Shown here: positions 56,401 through 63,466 of the stretch, one piece after another | Layout: each line of letters starts with the position of its first letter | Position numbering within the stretch: the stretch's first letter is position 1 | Program-made: the position numbers and the translations under genes | Notes under the pieces: generated by a model | The model's database searches: none | What the model was told of the DNA's origin: nothing | What the model saw: the letters and a program-made list of their open reading frames with translations, nothing else | Source of the DNA: Alphaproteobacteria bacterium | Lineage (GTDB): Bacteria; Pseudomonadota; Alphaproteobacteria; JAUHZY01 | Reading direction: 5' to 3' | Length of the DNA: 64,000 nt | Assembly (NCBI GenBank): GCA_030425825.1 | Contig: JAUHZY010000001.1 | Coordinates: 1,398,834 to 1,462,833, forward strand

Positions 56401-57074
56401 TCTTGCTCACCAATACTTGTTCCTGTTGGGCTTCTTTGGGTGTTTGCTGTTGTTGACTCAGAGGGTGTCTCGCTTTGTCCTGAAGCTGTTGTTTCTGGTG
56501 TATTTCGTTCATCTTGAGGGCCGCTTGCTGTGTTAAGTTGAGAGTCCGGTGTTCCTTCGCCAGAAGTGCTGCCATCTGTGTTGTTGTCTTCGGAGGCATT
56601 TTGTTCTTCCTGACCTTCGGCTTCGTCCATCCCTTCGTCTCTTTGATCTTCGTCAGACTCAAACTTTAGAATAATAGCACCCTTAACAGACCCATTTGTA
56701 CCATCACCGATAGTATCGTTAAGTGTTAAGGTCATCGCCTCACTCATTGAAACGACTGCTGCAGCAAGCTTGCGATCCCTAAAAAGGGCAGCAGGAGACT
56801 TTTGTTTTTTCTTCATCCCTTTTGACTGTCTTGCGGGAACTAAGCGTACATCTGGGATTTTTAGGCCTGCTTTTTCAAGAAATTCAGATAAAAAGTTTGT
56901 TGAAGATCCATGAATTGCAATAGCTTTCCCTTTCAGGGCTTGAGGGCTCGAAGCTGCTTTTTTAAGGGCAACAATAGCAAACCCACTCTCTTGAGCGTGC
57001 ACAGAAACGGGAGCGTTCAAAAGAACGACTGCAAGAAGAACAAAAAGATGGTGTATTATTCTTATTTTCATCAT
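53445..57074 (-). CDS. Unknown 1209-aa exported multidomain protein (gene 4)
   Basis: A signal peptide (residues 1-27, VHA cleavage) is followed by a lobe at about 31-137 that reads like the second half of NMT1/TauA-type substrate-binding proteins (LKGKAIAIHGSS, FLEKAGL, GSVKGAIIL). Residues about 138-465 form a low-complexity acidic, then Ser/Thr/Gln/Gly/Pro-rich linker. Residues 483-603 hold eight cysteines (483, 533, 553, 560, 570, 585, 596, 603), followed by a long helical region with four more. A hydrophobic segment lies near 1052-1090 and a proline-rich tail ends the protein. Its ATG overlaps gene 3 by 4 bases. It looks like a surface or envelope scaffold; the function is unknown. Confidence 0.85.
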   Translation of the reverse strand: MMKIRIIHHLFVLLAVVLLNAPVSVHAQESGFAIVALKKAASSPQALKGKAIAIHGSSTNFLSEFLEKAGLKIPDVRLVPARQSKGMKKKQKSPAALFRDRKLAAAVVSMSEAMTLTLNDTIGDGTNGSVKGAIILKFESDEDQRDEGMDEAEGQEEQNASEDNNTDGSTSGEGTPDSQLNTASGPQDERNTPETTASGQSETPSESTTANTQRSPTGTSIGEQDPERARQNESTTTGQAQPETSDPDTTLTVPGIPGQSTESEGRQVPKGTFGQSSTEAQTSAGQATNESSEQIGTRADQARSLSTQGGNAGAGSAGIGERDSGTSQLNTVGDTPGSQVESTEDTSLVGRLRNAWQKQFSSKEESTQSLQSSETESTPNTSGPNLSGRDFSITSQDTTSTPPSTTPTSRSTTSTTPPTTTSSSTAPPTPTRQTDEAPPTSTLIRNPAFTEKKTNTNNSISPEAQLTRLQEQADIIANLHNACIYAREGFYSLPYPLEASYDFKDLFDPGYLPEFPQLTGSLNMLLNLSPMSCNSDLVLKAQIDPAFGLHSTCYEERRACKEASKTPDWCFDEEKKAQKTDLSPCAIKPEGGLKECYSKITACGKLPNVSNPAKMSSDNSDLLVEEVLRGIDASSLEWEVPLLETDSVIALEDAVRDRSIHWRKKLDPLTFAISGLNYEQSLLVKRPIFTMSDSEAAKITLEKMDESANTFFENLAKEVMNLYIVNVTEVSLEDLVEGAAHEIIKSMYRNREEIEVDINKALTSLDFVMNEIDLAIAREKDGKDAFNAEQKANVQSLMDVLAEDVLVLVISEYAPDSNDFLDTAAAHIEDEKPEKAKKELEELEDHIKKQDNVLSEAFPPSESVKIRDVVCTGVKMPQLLLDLTIDVAKEFTSITPFNENYDALFTPASCETGASPEQISQDIEEISLKIDAAQKKFVSFGWFFDIVKNTLKSPVLQSVYDELEEAGIDVKPSIRDELEEAKDGAEGVFLSVMSAISHILQGQFMQAIKVVWNTMKNSIANKIRATAGQTSAGNIFTKAKNTIKGLLEKLVFTLARSLTIALDSFRMFIVIMRNFMISMKIVANFFGIYQMHKERLAIIVKGLEYAKIRSSFTAEGCGGSTPTSRPALERIHEELEKFYEWRQAQIDAPEGEEIFDTDLFNEYMEEFDEAYTAVRDNPCARNVNEKLLDHLVDPPPLPPYIIREPVETP

Positions 57075-58159
57075 TGTAACCCTAAAATATTTTTACCATT
57101 GTCGGGCTTTTTATCAAAACCAATATTGTATTTATTGCTGCTTGTCATTTCTCGTGCATTCATAAATGACACCCTTGCCGCTTCTGTGACTGCTGCGTTT
57201 ATTTTCTGAGCATTTTTTAATCTTTGAAGAGCAATGAGATAGTGCGTCAAAGTTCTAACGGTAACTTGTCGCTTGCCTTTAATATTCAGGTTGTCCATTA
57301 GCCGACTTAATTCACCAAAAAGACCTGCAAATTCTGTTGCCATTCCTGCGTTTTCACCAAGCTTATTAAAGAAACCGCCCATATCTTCACGATCACCTTC
57401 CGCAACACCATTTACACTTCCAAGAATGCCGTCAATCTTCTGTGGGTCATTAACGCCGTTTTCCTTAAGAAATGCGGTTTGTTCATCGACGGAGCCGTTG
57501 AACAGATTGTTAAAGTCACCAGTGTTTTCTTGTGAAAGAAAATCAACCATATCTTTGTTGCTTGTTGGATCATCAGCCCATTCTTGTAGTTTTGTTGCAG
57601 GTTTTGCGTATGCATCACCGCTTTTACCAGAGATTCCGCCAACTATTTTCGAGATGGGGTTACTTACAGGCATGGCCTTTTCAGCCGAAGAGGCAAGCCA
57701 ATCCAGGTTCTTGTAGCTCGCTTCGATCAGGCCATTTGCAAGGTGAATATTTCTTAAGGCAAGCTCGTTATTAATTGCTACAACGTCTTTTTCGATCTGG
57801 TCTTTCATGATCTCTTTGTTTGTTGTCCTTGCCTGTGGCATTTTAATGGGTGCAAACATGCTTTTATCTAGTGTAATAGGACTTTGTCCCGGGCCGTCAT
57901 CTTCTCCCAGAGGGCCTGGACCACCAATGGCTGCAAGTGTTTCTTCGACCTCTTCGTTGGAGATTTCCTTTTCTTTGTTTGTCTCGTTTGCAACTTCTGC
58001 CTGATACTCTGTTTGCAAGATTCCCAAAGAATCAACGAGGGAGCAAAGGGGAATGGCAAAAGGCATTGGAACATAAAAGTTACAGGTAATGATAGCATTT
58101 GCACGCTGAGGTGCTAGAAGCAAGCAAACTGTAAAGAGTAGAACTAAAGGCTTTCTCAT
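57071..58159 (-). CDS. Unknown 362-aa exported protein (gene 3)
   Basis: A signal peptide (residues 1-22, cleavage after ANA) precedes a short hydrophobic segment with Cys26 and Cys39 (ITCNFYVPMPFAIPLCS), which could pair. The rest is mostly helical, acidic and Gly/Asn-rich, with an amphipathic C-terminal helix (about 305-340, LTHYLIALQRLKNAQKINAAVTEAARVSF). It overlaps genes 2 and 4 by 4 bases at each end, so it is translationally coupled with both. I know no family. Confidence 0.82.
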   Translation of the reverse strand: MRKPLVLLFTVCLLLAPQRANAIITCNFYVPMPFAIPLCSLVDSLGILQTEYQAEVANETNKEKEISNEEVEETLAAIGGPGPLGEDDGPGQSPITLDKSMFAPIKMPQARTTNKEIMKDQIEKDVVAINNELALRNIHLANGLIEASYKNLDWLASSAEKAMPVSNPISKIVGGISGKSGDAYAKPATKLQEWADDPTSNKDMVDFLSQENTGDFNNLFNGSVDEQTAFLKENGVNDPQKIDGILGSVNGVAEGDREDMGGFFNKLGENAGMATEFAGLFGELSRLMDNLNIKGKRQVTVRTLTHYLIALQRLKNAQKINAAVTEAARVSFMNAREMTSSNKYNIGFDKKPDNGKNILGLQ

Positions 58160-59247
58160 TTTTTAGCCTCTTTTCGTTCTGCAAAACTTTGACCCCAATT
58201 CTTATTTGGTTTCGGCACGACCTCTGTATAGAGCATGTGCAGTTGTGGATAGGGTAGCCAGGCTCTTGCAACTTGTACTTGGAGTTTTGGCTTGTTTTCT
58301 AGGTATTTTGCCAGTTTTTCGATGCGATCTGGGTGTTGTGCTAAAATATGAGGGTTTTGGGCAATAAGCTCTGGTGCATGAGCAAAAAGATCGGGGTTCT
58401 TCTCAAAAAAAGAAGGATTTTCTTTGAAAAATCCAGCAAAAAAAGTCTTTTTATCAATAACTTGACCTTCTGAATTAAGGTACAGGGGCGCCTTGGTTAC
58501 TTCTTTTGTCGAGACTGACCCAGCTTTTGCAGTAAAAAGAGGTGCTGTATAGCGTCCCCACTTTTGAATACCAGAAAGTTTTTCGATAAGCAGTACATTA
58601 TTTTGGCCTGTAAGGCTCGTCGCATATTCTGACTCTTTCCGCCTTCCTTCCATATCTCTTACATCTGCACCATTTGAAATATCTTCTCCAAGCTCTTGAG
58701 CTATTCTTAAGGCATCTTTTGAGGTCTCATCTTTTTTCTTTTGGCGTGACTTTGTAAGGTTTGCAATCATGTTTTCATGTGATCCTGACCCTTGTGGCCC
58801 AAATTCGCCAATTCTTTTCCCAAAGGCGGACCCAGAAACACTGCCAAGAGAGTAAAAGTAGTTTTGTGTCATTTGTAACTTACCAGTTTCCGAGCAATTA
58901 ATAACCGTTGACCCTGAAAACCTAGGGAATTGGAAATTTATATTTCCGTCCAATTGAGGAAGACAATTTGAAAGATCTGCATTTATGTTGCCACTTAAAA
59001 TGCTGCCTGCTGTTGAAAGAAGAACAGTTTTCCACTTGTCATCTTTTAAAGCTCTTTCCAGGCGTCTTGCGTTGCGTTCTTCCTTATAGCCTTCAATTTG
59101 CTCATTTAATTTCTTGAGAGACATTCTTAGCTCTCTAATGACCTTTGTTAAGTCTGTTGTCACATTAAAGTTTGCGTAAGCTTGTTGCTTTGGCGAAAGC
59201 GATACCATCATAATAACAAGCAGGGTGAATATAAAAAAGTGCTTCAA
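58156..59247 (-). CDS. Unknown 363-aa exported protein, paralogue of gene 1 (gene 2)
   Basis: It has a signal peptide (about residues 1-25). A helical segment (29-75) then leads to a conserved block with Cys95 and Cys118 around NCLP, SETGKLQ, TQNYFYS and GSVSGSA. A polar helical region follows, then five heptad repeats (277-311) and the ending RAWLPYPQLHMLYTEVVP. The block, the repeats and the ending all match the neighbouring 440-aa protein, so the two genes arose by duplication. It is 12 bases after gene 1 and overlaps gene 3. A VirB5/TrbJ-like role is only a weak guess. Confidence 0.83.
   Translation of the reverse strand: MKHFFIFTLLVIMMVSLSPKQQAYANFNVTTDLTKVIRELRMSLKKLNEQIEGYKEERNARRLERALKDDKWKTVLLSTAGSILSGNINADLSNCLPQLDGNINFQFPRFSGSTVINCSETGKLQMTQNYFYSLGSVSGSAFGKRIGEFGPQGSGSHENMIANLTKSRQKKKDETSKDALRIAQELGEDISNGADVRDMEGRRKESEYATSLTGQNNVLLIEKLSGIQKWGRYTAPLFTAKAGSVSTKEVTKAPLYLNSEGQVIDKKTFFAGFFKENPSFFEKNPDLFAHAPELIAQNPHILAQHPDRIEKLAKYLENKPKLQVQVARAWLPYPQLHMLYTEVVPKPNKNWGQSFAERKEAKK
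58315..58419 (-). repeat. Heptad proline repeats in gene 2
   Basis: Residues 277-311 read as five consecutive 7-residue units with proline second and Leu/Ile/Phe fourth or fifth: NPSFFEK, NPDLFAH, APELIAQ, NPHILAQ, HPDRIEK. The DNA itself is not an exact repeat, so the pattern is kept by selection or is ancient. Confidence 0.75.
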
Positions 59248-59259
59248 AACAACTCCTGT

Positions 59260-60582
59260 TTATTTAAGCAGCATAGAGAAAATCTTTTTCGCGCGATCTG
59301 CAAACTTCTTTTCAGGTGTTTCTGGCGGAACGATTTCTGCGAAAAGTGTGTGAAGCTCTGGCGCGTTCCTCCATGCCTCCGCAAGCATGATCTTTTTTTC
59401 AGGATAGTCATCTAAATAGATTGCCATCTTTTTCTTTGCAATAGGTTCATTGTCCAAGATGTTTGGGTTGTGAACAAGAATATATGGTGATTCGATAAGA
59501 AGGTCAGGAAACTCAATAAACAACCTTGGATCGTGCGCATAAATTTTTTGAAGGTATTCTGCAGCCGTTACAGGCTGAAGGTTACTGGCAATGAAAAGAG
59601 GTGCTTCATTATTAATATATTGCATTGCCTCAAACCTTAACAGGTGACTGTCGGCGATCTGTTTTTGAGCAAGTGTTGTGTTTGCAATACTTTCCGTCAG
59701 GACAAGATTGTATTGCAGGTTAGTGAGGGCATTTGTTTCTTCCAAAGAGTCCACAATGTCCGCTGTGCTTTTAAGTGCGTGAGTCGCATTTGCTGCAATT
59801 TCACCCGATGCGCCATAAAGCTCTCTGTTTGAGTCTGCAAGCGCTTTAGCGCGCTCTTTGCGTAGAGCATCTTGATATTCTTCAACGCTTCTTCTTGCCA
59901 GTCCAAAATTGGCCACTTGATGGATCCAAAGGCTTTGTTCTCCACAGTTTTCACAAGATGCCATCTGCATTTTTGGATCATCAGGAAGCGATCTTAGGTG
60001 CGCGATAGATTTGCGGTCTAGTTCTGTTAGGGGCCCATAAAACATGCCTGACTGCTTCCCAATGGGTGTGTCCAGCGTGCCACTGCCGCTGCCTGCGCAC
60101 CCTCCACCACTTTCATTAAGGCCTTTACCATCGACGGTTGCTGTTGCGCTTCCGTTTACACATCCTGCGTTATAAAAGTAGTTTTGTTGAAGTCTTAATT
60201 TGCCAGGCTCAGAACAATAAAGAGTCGTATTCCCGCTGAGAAGTTTGTCAAAATTAATGTTAAGATTTCCATTAATGTTAATTCTTGGGAGGCAGTTTGC
60301 AAGGTCTACCATTGCATTGCCTGAAGCAATGGATCCGACAGTAGCCAGCACGCGTTGCAAGCCTTTGCGGTCTTCAATAGCGCCATGTATTTGTTTGTTT
60401 GTTTCTTTGATCTTTGTTGCTGTTGCTTTGATTGTTGTGACAAGGCCACTTTGTTTCAGTTCTTCTATAAAGTTTGGCGTGTCAAAGTTAACAATTTGCG
60501 CGCTGGCTTGGTTGGTTATTGCAAGACAAAAGATAGCCAGGGTAGTAGCAGCAAGTGCAGAAAGCGAGATTGACTTTTTCAT
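59260..60582 (-). CDS. Unknown 440-aa exported protein, paralogue of gene 2 (gene 1)
   Basis: A signal peptide (residues 1-29, cleavage after ASA) is followed by a helical N-terminal region and the shared block with Cys97 and Cys123 (ANCLPRI, CSEPGKLRL, QNYFYNAGC). Extra cysteines at 141, 162, 210 and 213 are absent from its paralogue. A long amphipathic helical stretch (about 290-340, SLEETNALTNLQYNLVLTES) recalls VirB5/TrbJ-type pilus-tip proteins. Five proline heptads (351-385) and the ending EAWRNAPELHTLFAEIVP follow. It is the first gene after its own promoter. Confidence 0.83.
   Translation of the reverse strand: MKKSISLSALAATTLAIFCLAITNQASAQIVNFDTPNFIEELKQSGLVTTIKATATKIKETNKQIHGAIEDRKGLQRVLATVGSIASGNAMVDLANCLPRININGNLNINFDKLLSGNTTLYCSEPGKLRLQQNYFYNAGCVNGSATATVDGKGLNESGGGCAGSGSGTLDTPIGKQSGMFYGPLTELDRKSIAHLRSLPDDPKMQMASCENCGEQSLWIHQVANFGLARRSVEEYQDALRKERAKALADSNRELYGASGEIAANATHALKSTADIVDSLEETNALTNLQYNLVLTESIANTTLAQKQIADSHLLRFEAMQYINNEAPLFIASNLQPVTAAEYLQKIYAHDPRLFIEFPDLLIESPYILVHNPNILDNEPIAKKKMAIYLDDYPEKKIMLAEAWRNAPELHTLFAEIVPPETPEKKFADRAKKIFSMLLK
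59428..59532 (-). repeat. Heptad proline repeats in gene 1
   Basis: Residues 351-385 read as five 7-residue units: DPRLFIE, FPDLLIE, SPYILVH, NPNILDN, EPIAKKK. Number, length and position match the block in gene 2 while the residues differ widely. Confidence 0.75.
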
Positions 60583-60615
60583 ATTTTATAAACCAATGAT
60601 TAAGTTACGGTAACA

Positions 60616-60645
60616 ATTATACCATGCATTAAAGGGTAAGGTCAA
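60616..60645 (-). promoter_or_regulatory. Sigma-70-type promoter of the unassigned five-gene cluster
   Basis: On the minus strand TTGACC (60640-60645) and a perfect TATAAT (60616-60621) are 18 bases apart, with the start of transcription expected near 60609. The -35 element overlaps the hda stop codon. It gives the cluster an independent transcript although it lies only 59 bases from hda. Confidence 0.75.
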
Positions 60646-61313
60646 TTTTGTGGCTTCTCAATGAAAAACGATTCGATGATTTTTTTCACAAAGGGAAGTG
60701 TGATATTTCGCTTGTGCTTGAGGGCTTCTTCATCAAGAGCCTTAACAAGTTGTGAAAGTCTTTCTACTGATCGATCAAAGTGCGTTAAAATATATGAGAC
60801 AACGGTTGGGTCGATATTCAACTGTTTGTCGTTCAAAAGCTTAATAAAAATGGATTCTAGCAAGGCGTTATCAGCGACCTCAATTCTTGCAACAGGCAAC
60901 AGACTTAAGCGCGAGTCCAAGTCCTTCAGTTTTATTTGCCATTGGCTTGGTGCAGAGTTTGATAAAAGAACGAAGTATTTACCTGTCGCGTTGAAGTGGT
61001 TTATAAGGTGAAAAAGCCCTTCTTCGTCAACGCTTTCCGGGCAAAAGTTATCAAAAACAATTGCCTGATGGTTTAAAAAAACGTCTTTTTCTATTTTGCG
61101 TGCATCTGCCCAGTATGCATTTGCTTTTTCTGCCCAAACATGTCCCCAGTGTGTTTTTCCAACACCGCTTTGTCCAAACACAATCAGGCCTTTTTCAGGC
61201 CATTCAGGCCATGTGTCTACCCACTTCTTCGCCACTTTATTTGCCTCAGAAATAAGGAAGTTTTCTGGCGCATAAGATGTTTCGGCTTCAAGAGAAAAAG
61301 GAATTTGTTCCAC
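60642..61313 (-). CDS. hda: Hda/DnaA-like regulatory ATPase
   Basis: The GTG at 61313 gives 223 aa beginning VEQIPFSLEAETSYAPENFL, which fits the usual Hda start; the longer frame runs inside the perM gene. Walker A GQSGVGKTH, Walker B VFDNF and sensor regions of the DnaA-type AAA+ domain are present, but the DNA-binding domain of DnaA is missing, as expected. With the sliding clamp Hda converts DnaA-ATP to DnaA-ADP after initiation, so it controls the origin predicted at 44 kb. Confidence 0.9.
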   Translation of the reverse strand: MEQIPFSLEAETSYAPENFLISEANKVAKKWVDTWPEWPEKGLIVFGQSGVGKTHWGHVWAEKANAYWADARKIEKDVFLNHQAIVFDNFCPESVDEEGLFHLINHFNATGKYFVLLSNSAPSQWQIKLKDLDSRLSLLPVARIEVADNALLESIFIKLLNDKQLNIDPTVVSYILTHFDRSVERLSQLVKALDEEALKHKRNITLPFVKKIIESFFIEKPQN

Positions 61314-61323
61314 ATTTGGCTCG

Positions 61324-62382
61324 TTATTTTGAGTTGTAAAGCTTTGATTTCTTGTAGCTGTCTGTGAGTGCGTGCGCAAGAACGCCGATAACAGCAGCAA
61401 GCGGAAGGGCCAGTAAAATGCCAAGAAACCCTGCAAGCGCTCCACCTGCCATAAGAGAGAAAATCACCCAAACGGGATGGAGGCCAATTTTGTCGCCAAC
61501 CAATGTTGGAGTCAGAAAATTTCCTTCTGCAATCTGTCCAACGGCAAAAACACCAACAACTAAGCTAATAAGAAAAGGGTCATTAAACTGAAGATACGCA
61601 AACCCAACGCTAAGAAGGAGGCCTATGAGTGTGCCTATAAATGGTACGAAAGAAAGAGCACCGCTTAGAATGCCAATGATAAAGCCATATTCCAGCCCTA
61701 CAATACTAAGGCTGATAGAGTAAAAGGCCGCTAAAGTAAGGCAAACAAGTGTAATGCCTCGAAAGTATGAGGCTAAAATATTATCAATCTCCTGACATCT
61801 TTTGCGGATCGTTTTTGCATATTTTTTAGGAAGAAGATCATTGAGGCGAGATACAATCTTGTCCCAGTCACGCAGAAGAAAGAAAGTTACAACGGGTGTC
61901 ACAACCATTAAAGAAAGAAAATTAAATATATAGTTGCTTCCAAAGCTTATTTTTTCAACGAATGCACCAGACCATGCAATAAGCCGTGCAGAGTTCTGCT
62001 TTGCAAGCGGCAAGAATTTTTCTGAAATCTCATCAGGGTTTTCAGACAGGAATGTTGCTATGGTGTGTGAGATTTTTTGTTGAAAATGACCTGAATATAA
62101 AAGGGCTCGATCAAGAAACCCACTGAATTGCGTTTGTAGTAGTGGTACGAGAAGGACAAAAAACCCAATAATAAGCGTAGCAAAAAGACAAAGAGCTATA
62201 AAAGTAGAAAGGGTCCGAGACCTTAAAATAGACTCAGTTCTATCTACAAGCGGGTCAAGTAAATAGGCGACAATAAATCCAATAACAAAAGGCAATAATA
62301 TCGCCTGAAAGATTGAAATGAAAGCGAGACAACCACCAAGAAAAAGAAGCCCGGCATATTTTTCATAAAAAGATGCATTCAT
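61324..62382 (-). CDS. AI-2E/PerM-family transporter (second copy)
   Basis: This 352-aa inner-membrane protein has about eight helices and the C-terminal family text ALSFVPFIGTLIGLLLSVGFAYLQF and FLTPTLVGDKIGLHPVWVIFSLMAGG. It lies between DUF2066 (2 bases upstream) and hda (10 bases downstream), a conserved alphaproteobacterial order. It is only distantly similar to the accessory copy at 19355-20374. Confidence 0.92.
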   Translation of the reverse strand: MNASFYEKYAGLLFLGGCLAFISIFQAILLPFVIGFIVAYLLDPLVDRTESILRSRTLSTFIALCLFATLIIGFFVLLVPLLQTQFSGFLDRALLYSGHFQQKISHTIATFLSENPDEISEKFLPLAKQNSARLIAWSGAFVEKISFGSNYIFNFLSLMVVTPVVTFFLLRDWDKIVSRLNDLLPKKYAKTIRKRCQEIDNILASYFRGITLVCLTLAAFYSISLSIVGLEYGFIIGILSGALSFVPFIGTLIGLLLSVGFAYLQFNDPFLISLVVGVFAVGQIAEGNFLTPTLVGDKIGLHPVWVIFSLMAGGALAGFLGILLALPLAAVIGVLAHALTDSYKKSKLYNSK

Positions 62383-62384
62383 TT

Positions 62385-63431
62385 TTATTCTCCCGTTAGG
62401 TCTAGGTTTTTTTGTGTCAAGGCGAGGCGGAGCTGTTCAATTGTTCCAACATACCAAAGTGTTATTCTCATTGTTTCACGCGTCATAGAGGCCAGTTCAA
62501 TTTTTTGAATGATAGATATTTTGCTGAGTTTTTCTTTGACGTCTGTCCAGGATCGGAGTGACTTTACCGGGAGCTCAATAGTCATTTCCTGCGGTGAATT
62601 TAGATTAACAAGGTTTGCTTGCTTCCACATTTCTTCCAGCTGAAACGCTACTTCGTAAGCTGCCTTTAAGATGCGCTGGTCAAATTCCCCTTCTTTGTCG
62701 ACCGAAAAGCTAATTTGATTTTTTTGTATGTCACCATCTTGAGGTTGAAGGCTGGTAAGGTCTATGTTGATGTCCTCACCGTCAATTGTGGCAGTTACGA
62801 ACAAAATACCACCTGCTTGGTATTTCTTTATAAGTGGGAGGGCTTCTTCGTAACTTTGTCTTAGCATCATCTTTTTATTAATAACCTTTTGATCTTGCAG
62901 GTCCCCTCTTGGCAAAACAAAGGGGACGAGACCAATGCGTGGAAGAATTTTGTTCCATGCTTTCATCCAGGGGTTTTTTTCTTCCCAAAGCAGGTATTCA
63001 TACTCGTTCGAGAAAAAGGGAACGACCAAATAAGGCTTGCTGTCTGTTTCGGCGTAACTGATATCATTTTTTTTCAGGAAATCCCGCACTTTCGAAGATT
63101 TAAAAGAAATGTTAAGGGTTGCGATATAGCGGACAGCTGAGCTTTTTTCGCCTTGAATACCAAGGCTTTTTACCATCGCAGAGATTTCTTTTTCTTCTAA
63201 GTGGGGAAGTCGTCTTAAGTCTTCTTTCAGTAAAAGGCGACTTAAAAGAACCTTGAAACCCTTTATTTGTCCTTTGCTAAGGGCAACTTTTTTTGCTTCT
63301 CGAACAGTTGTTGCAGTCTCATCAACTGTGATGCCCCTGACGGTAAAAACATCACCCGTAGAAGCATAAGCTGTGCTGTAGGTAAAAAAAGTAAGGACAA
63401 AGATAAAAAAAGCTCTTAAAAACATAATCAT
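62385..63431 (-). CDS. DUF2066 exported protein
   Basis: This 348-aa protein has an N-terminal signal peptide (about residues 1-24, ending TAYAS) and the DUF2066 text FTVRGITVDETATTVREAKKVALSKGQIKGFKVLLSRLL. It is periplasmic, of unknown function, and widely kept upstream of perM and hda in alphaproteobacteria. The ATG at 63431 and a second in-frame ATG two codons on are both possible. It diverges from purM with a 35-base gap. Confidence 0.87.
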   Translation of the reverse strand: MIMFLRAFFIFVLTFFTYSTAYASTGDVFTVRGITVDETATTVREAKKVALSKGQIKGFKVLLSRLLLKEDLRRLPHLEEKEISAMVKSLGIQGEKSSAVRYIATLNISFKSSKVRDFLKKNDISYAETDSKPYLVVPFFSNEYEYLLWEEKNPWMKAWNKILPRIGLVPFVLPRGDLQDQKVINKKMMLRQSYEEALPLIKKYQAGGILFVTATIDGEDINIDLTSLQPQDGDIQKNQISFSVDKEGEFDQRILKAAYEVAFQLEEMWKQANLVNLNSPQEMTIELPVKSLRSWTDVKEKLSKISIIQKIELASMTRETMRITLWYVGTIEQLRLALTQKNLDLTGE

Positions 63432-63466
63432 TCTGACGTAAGTTAGGGTTCATTCATATAAAGCCT

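Noticed and set aside
55676-56662. Long open frames in other phases and on the plus strand across the 1209-aa gene linker.
   Set aside because: They are caused by the low-complexity Ser/Thr/Gln-rich coding region. They give Gln- or Val-rich nonsense products without ribosome sites or signals.
61314-61445. Longer start for Hda.
   Set aside because: The extra residues lie within the perM coding region and do not resemble Hda; the GTG at 61313 gives the standard N terminus.
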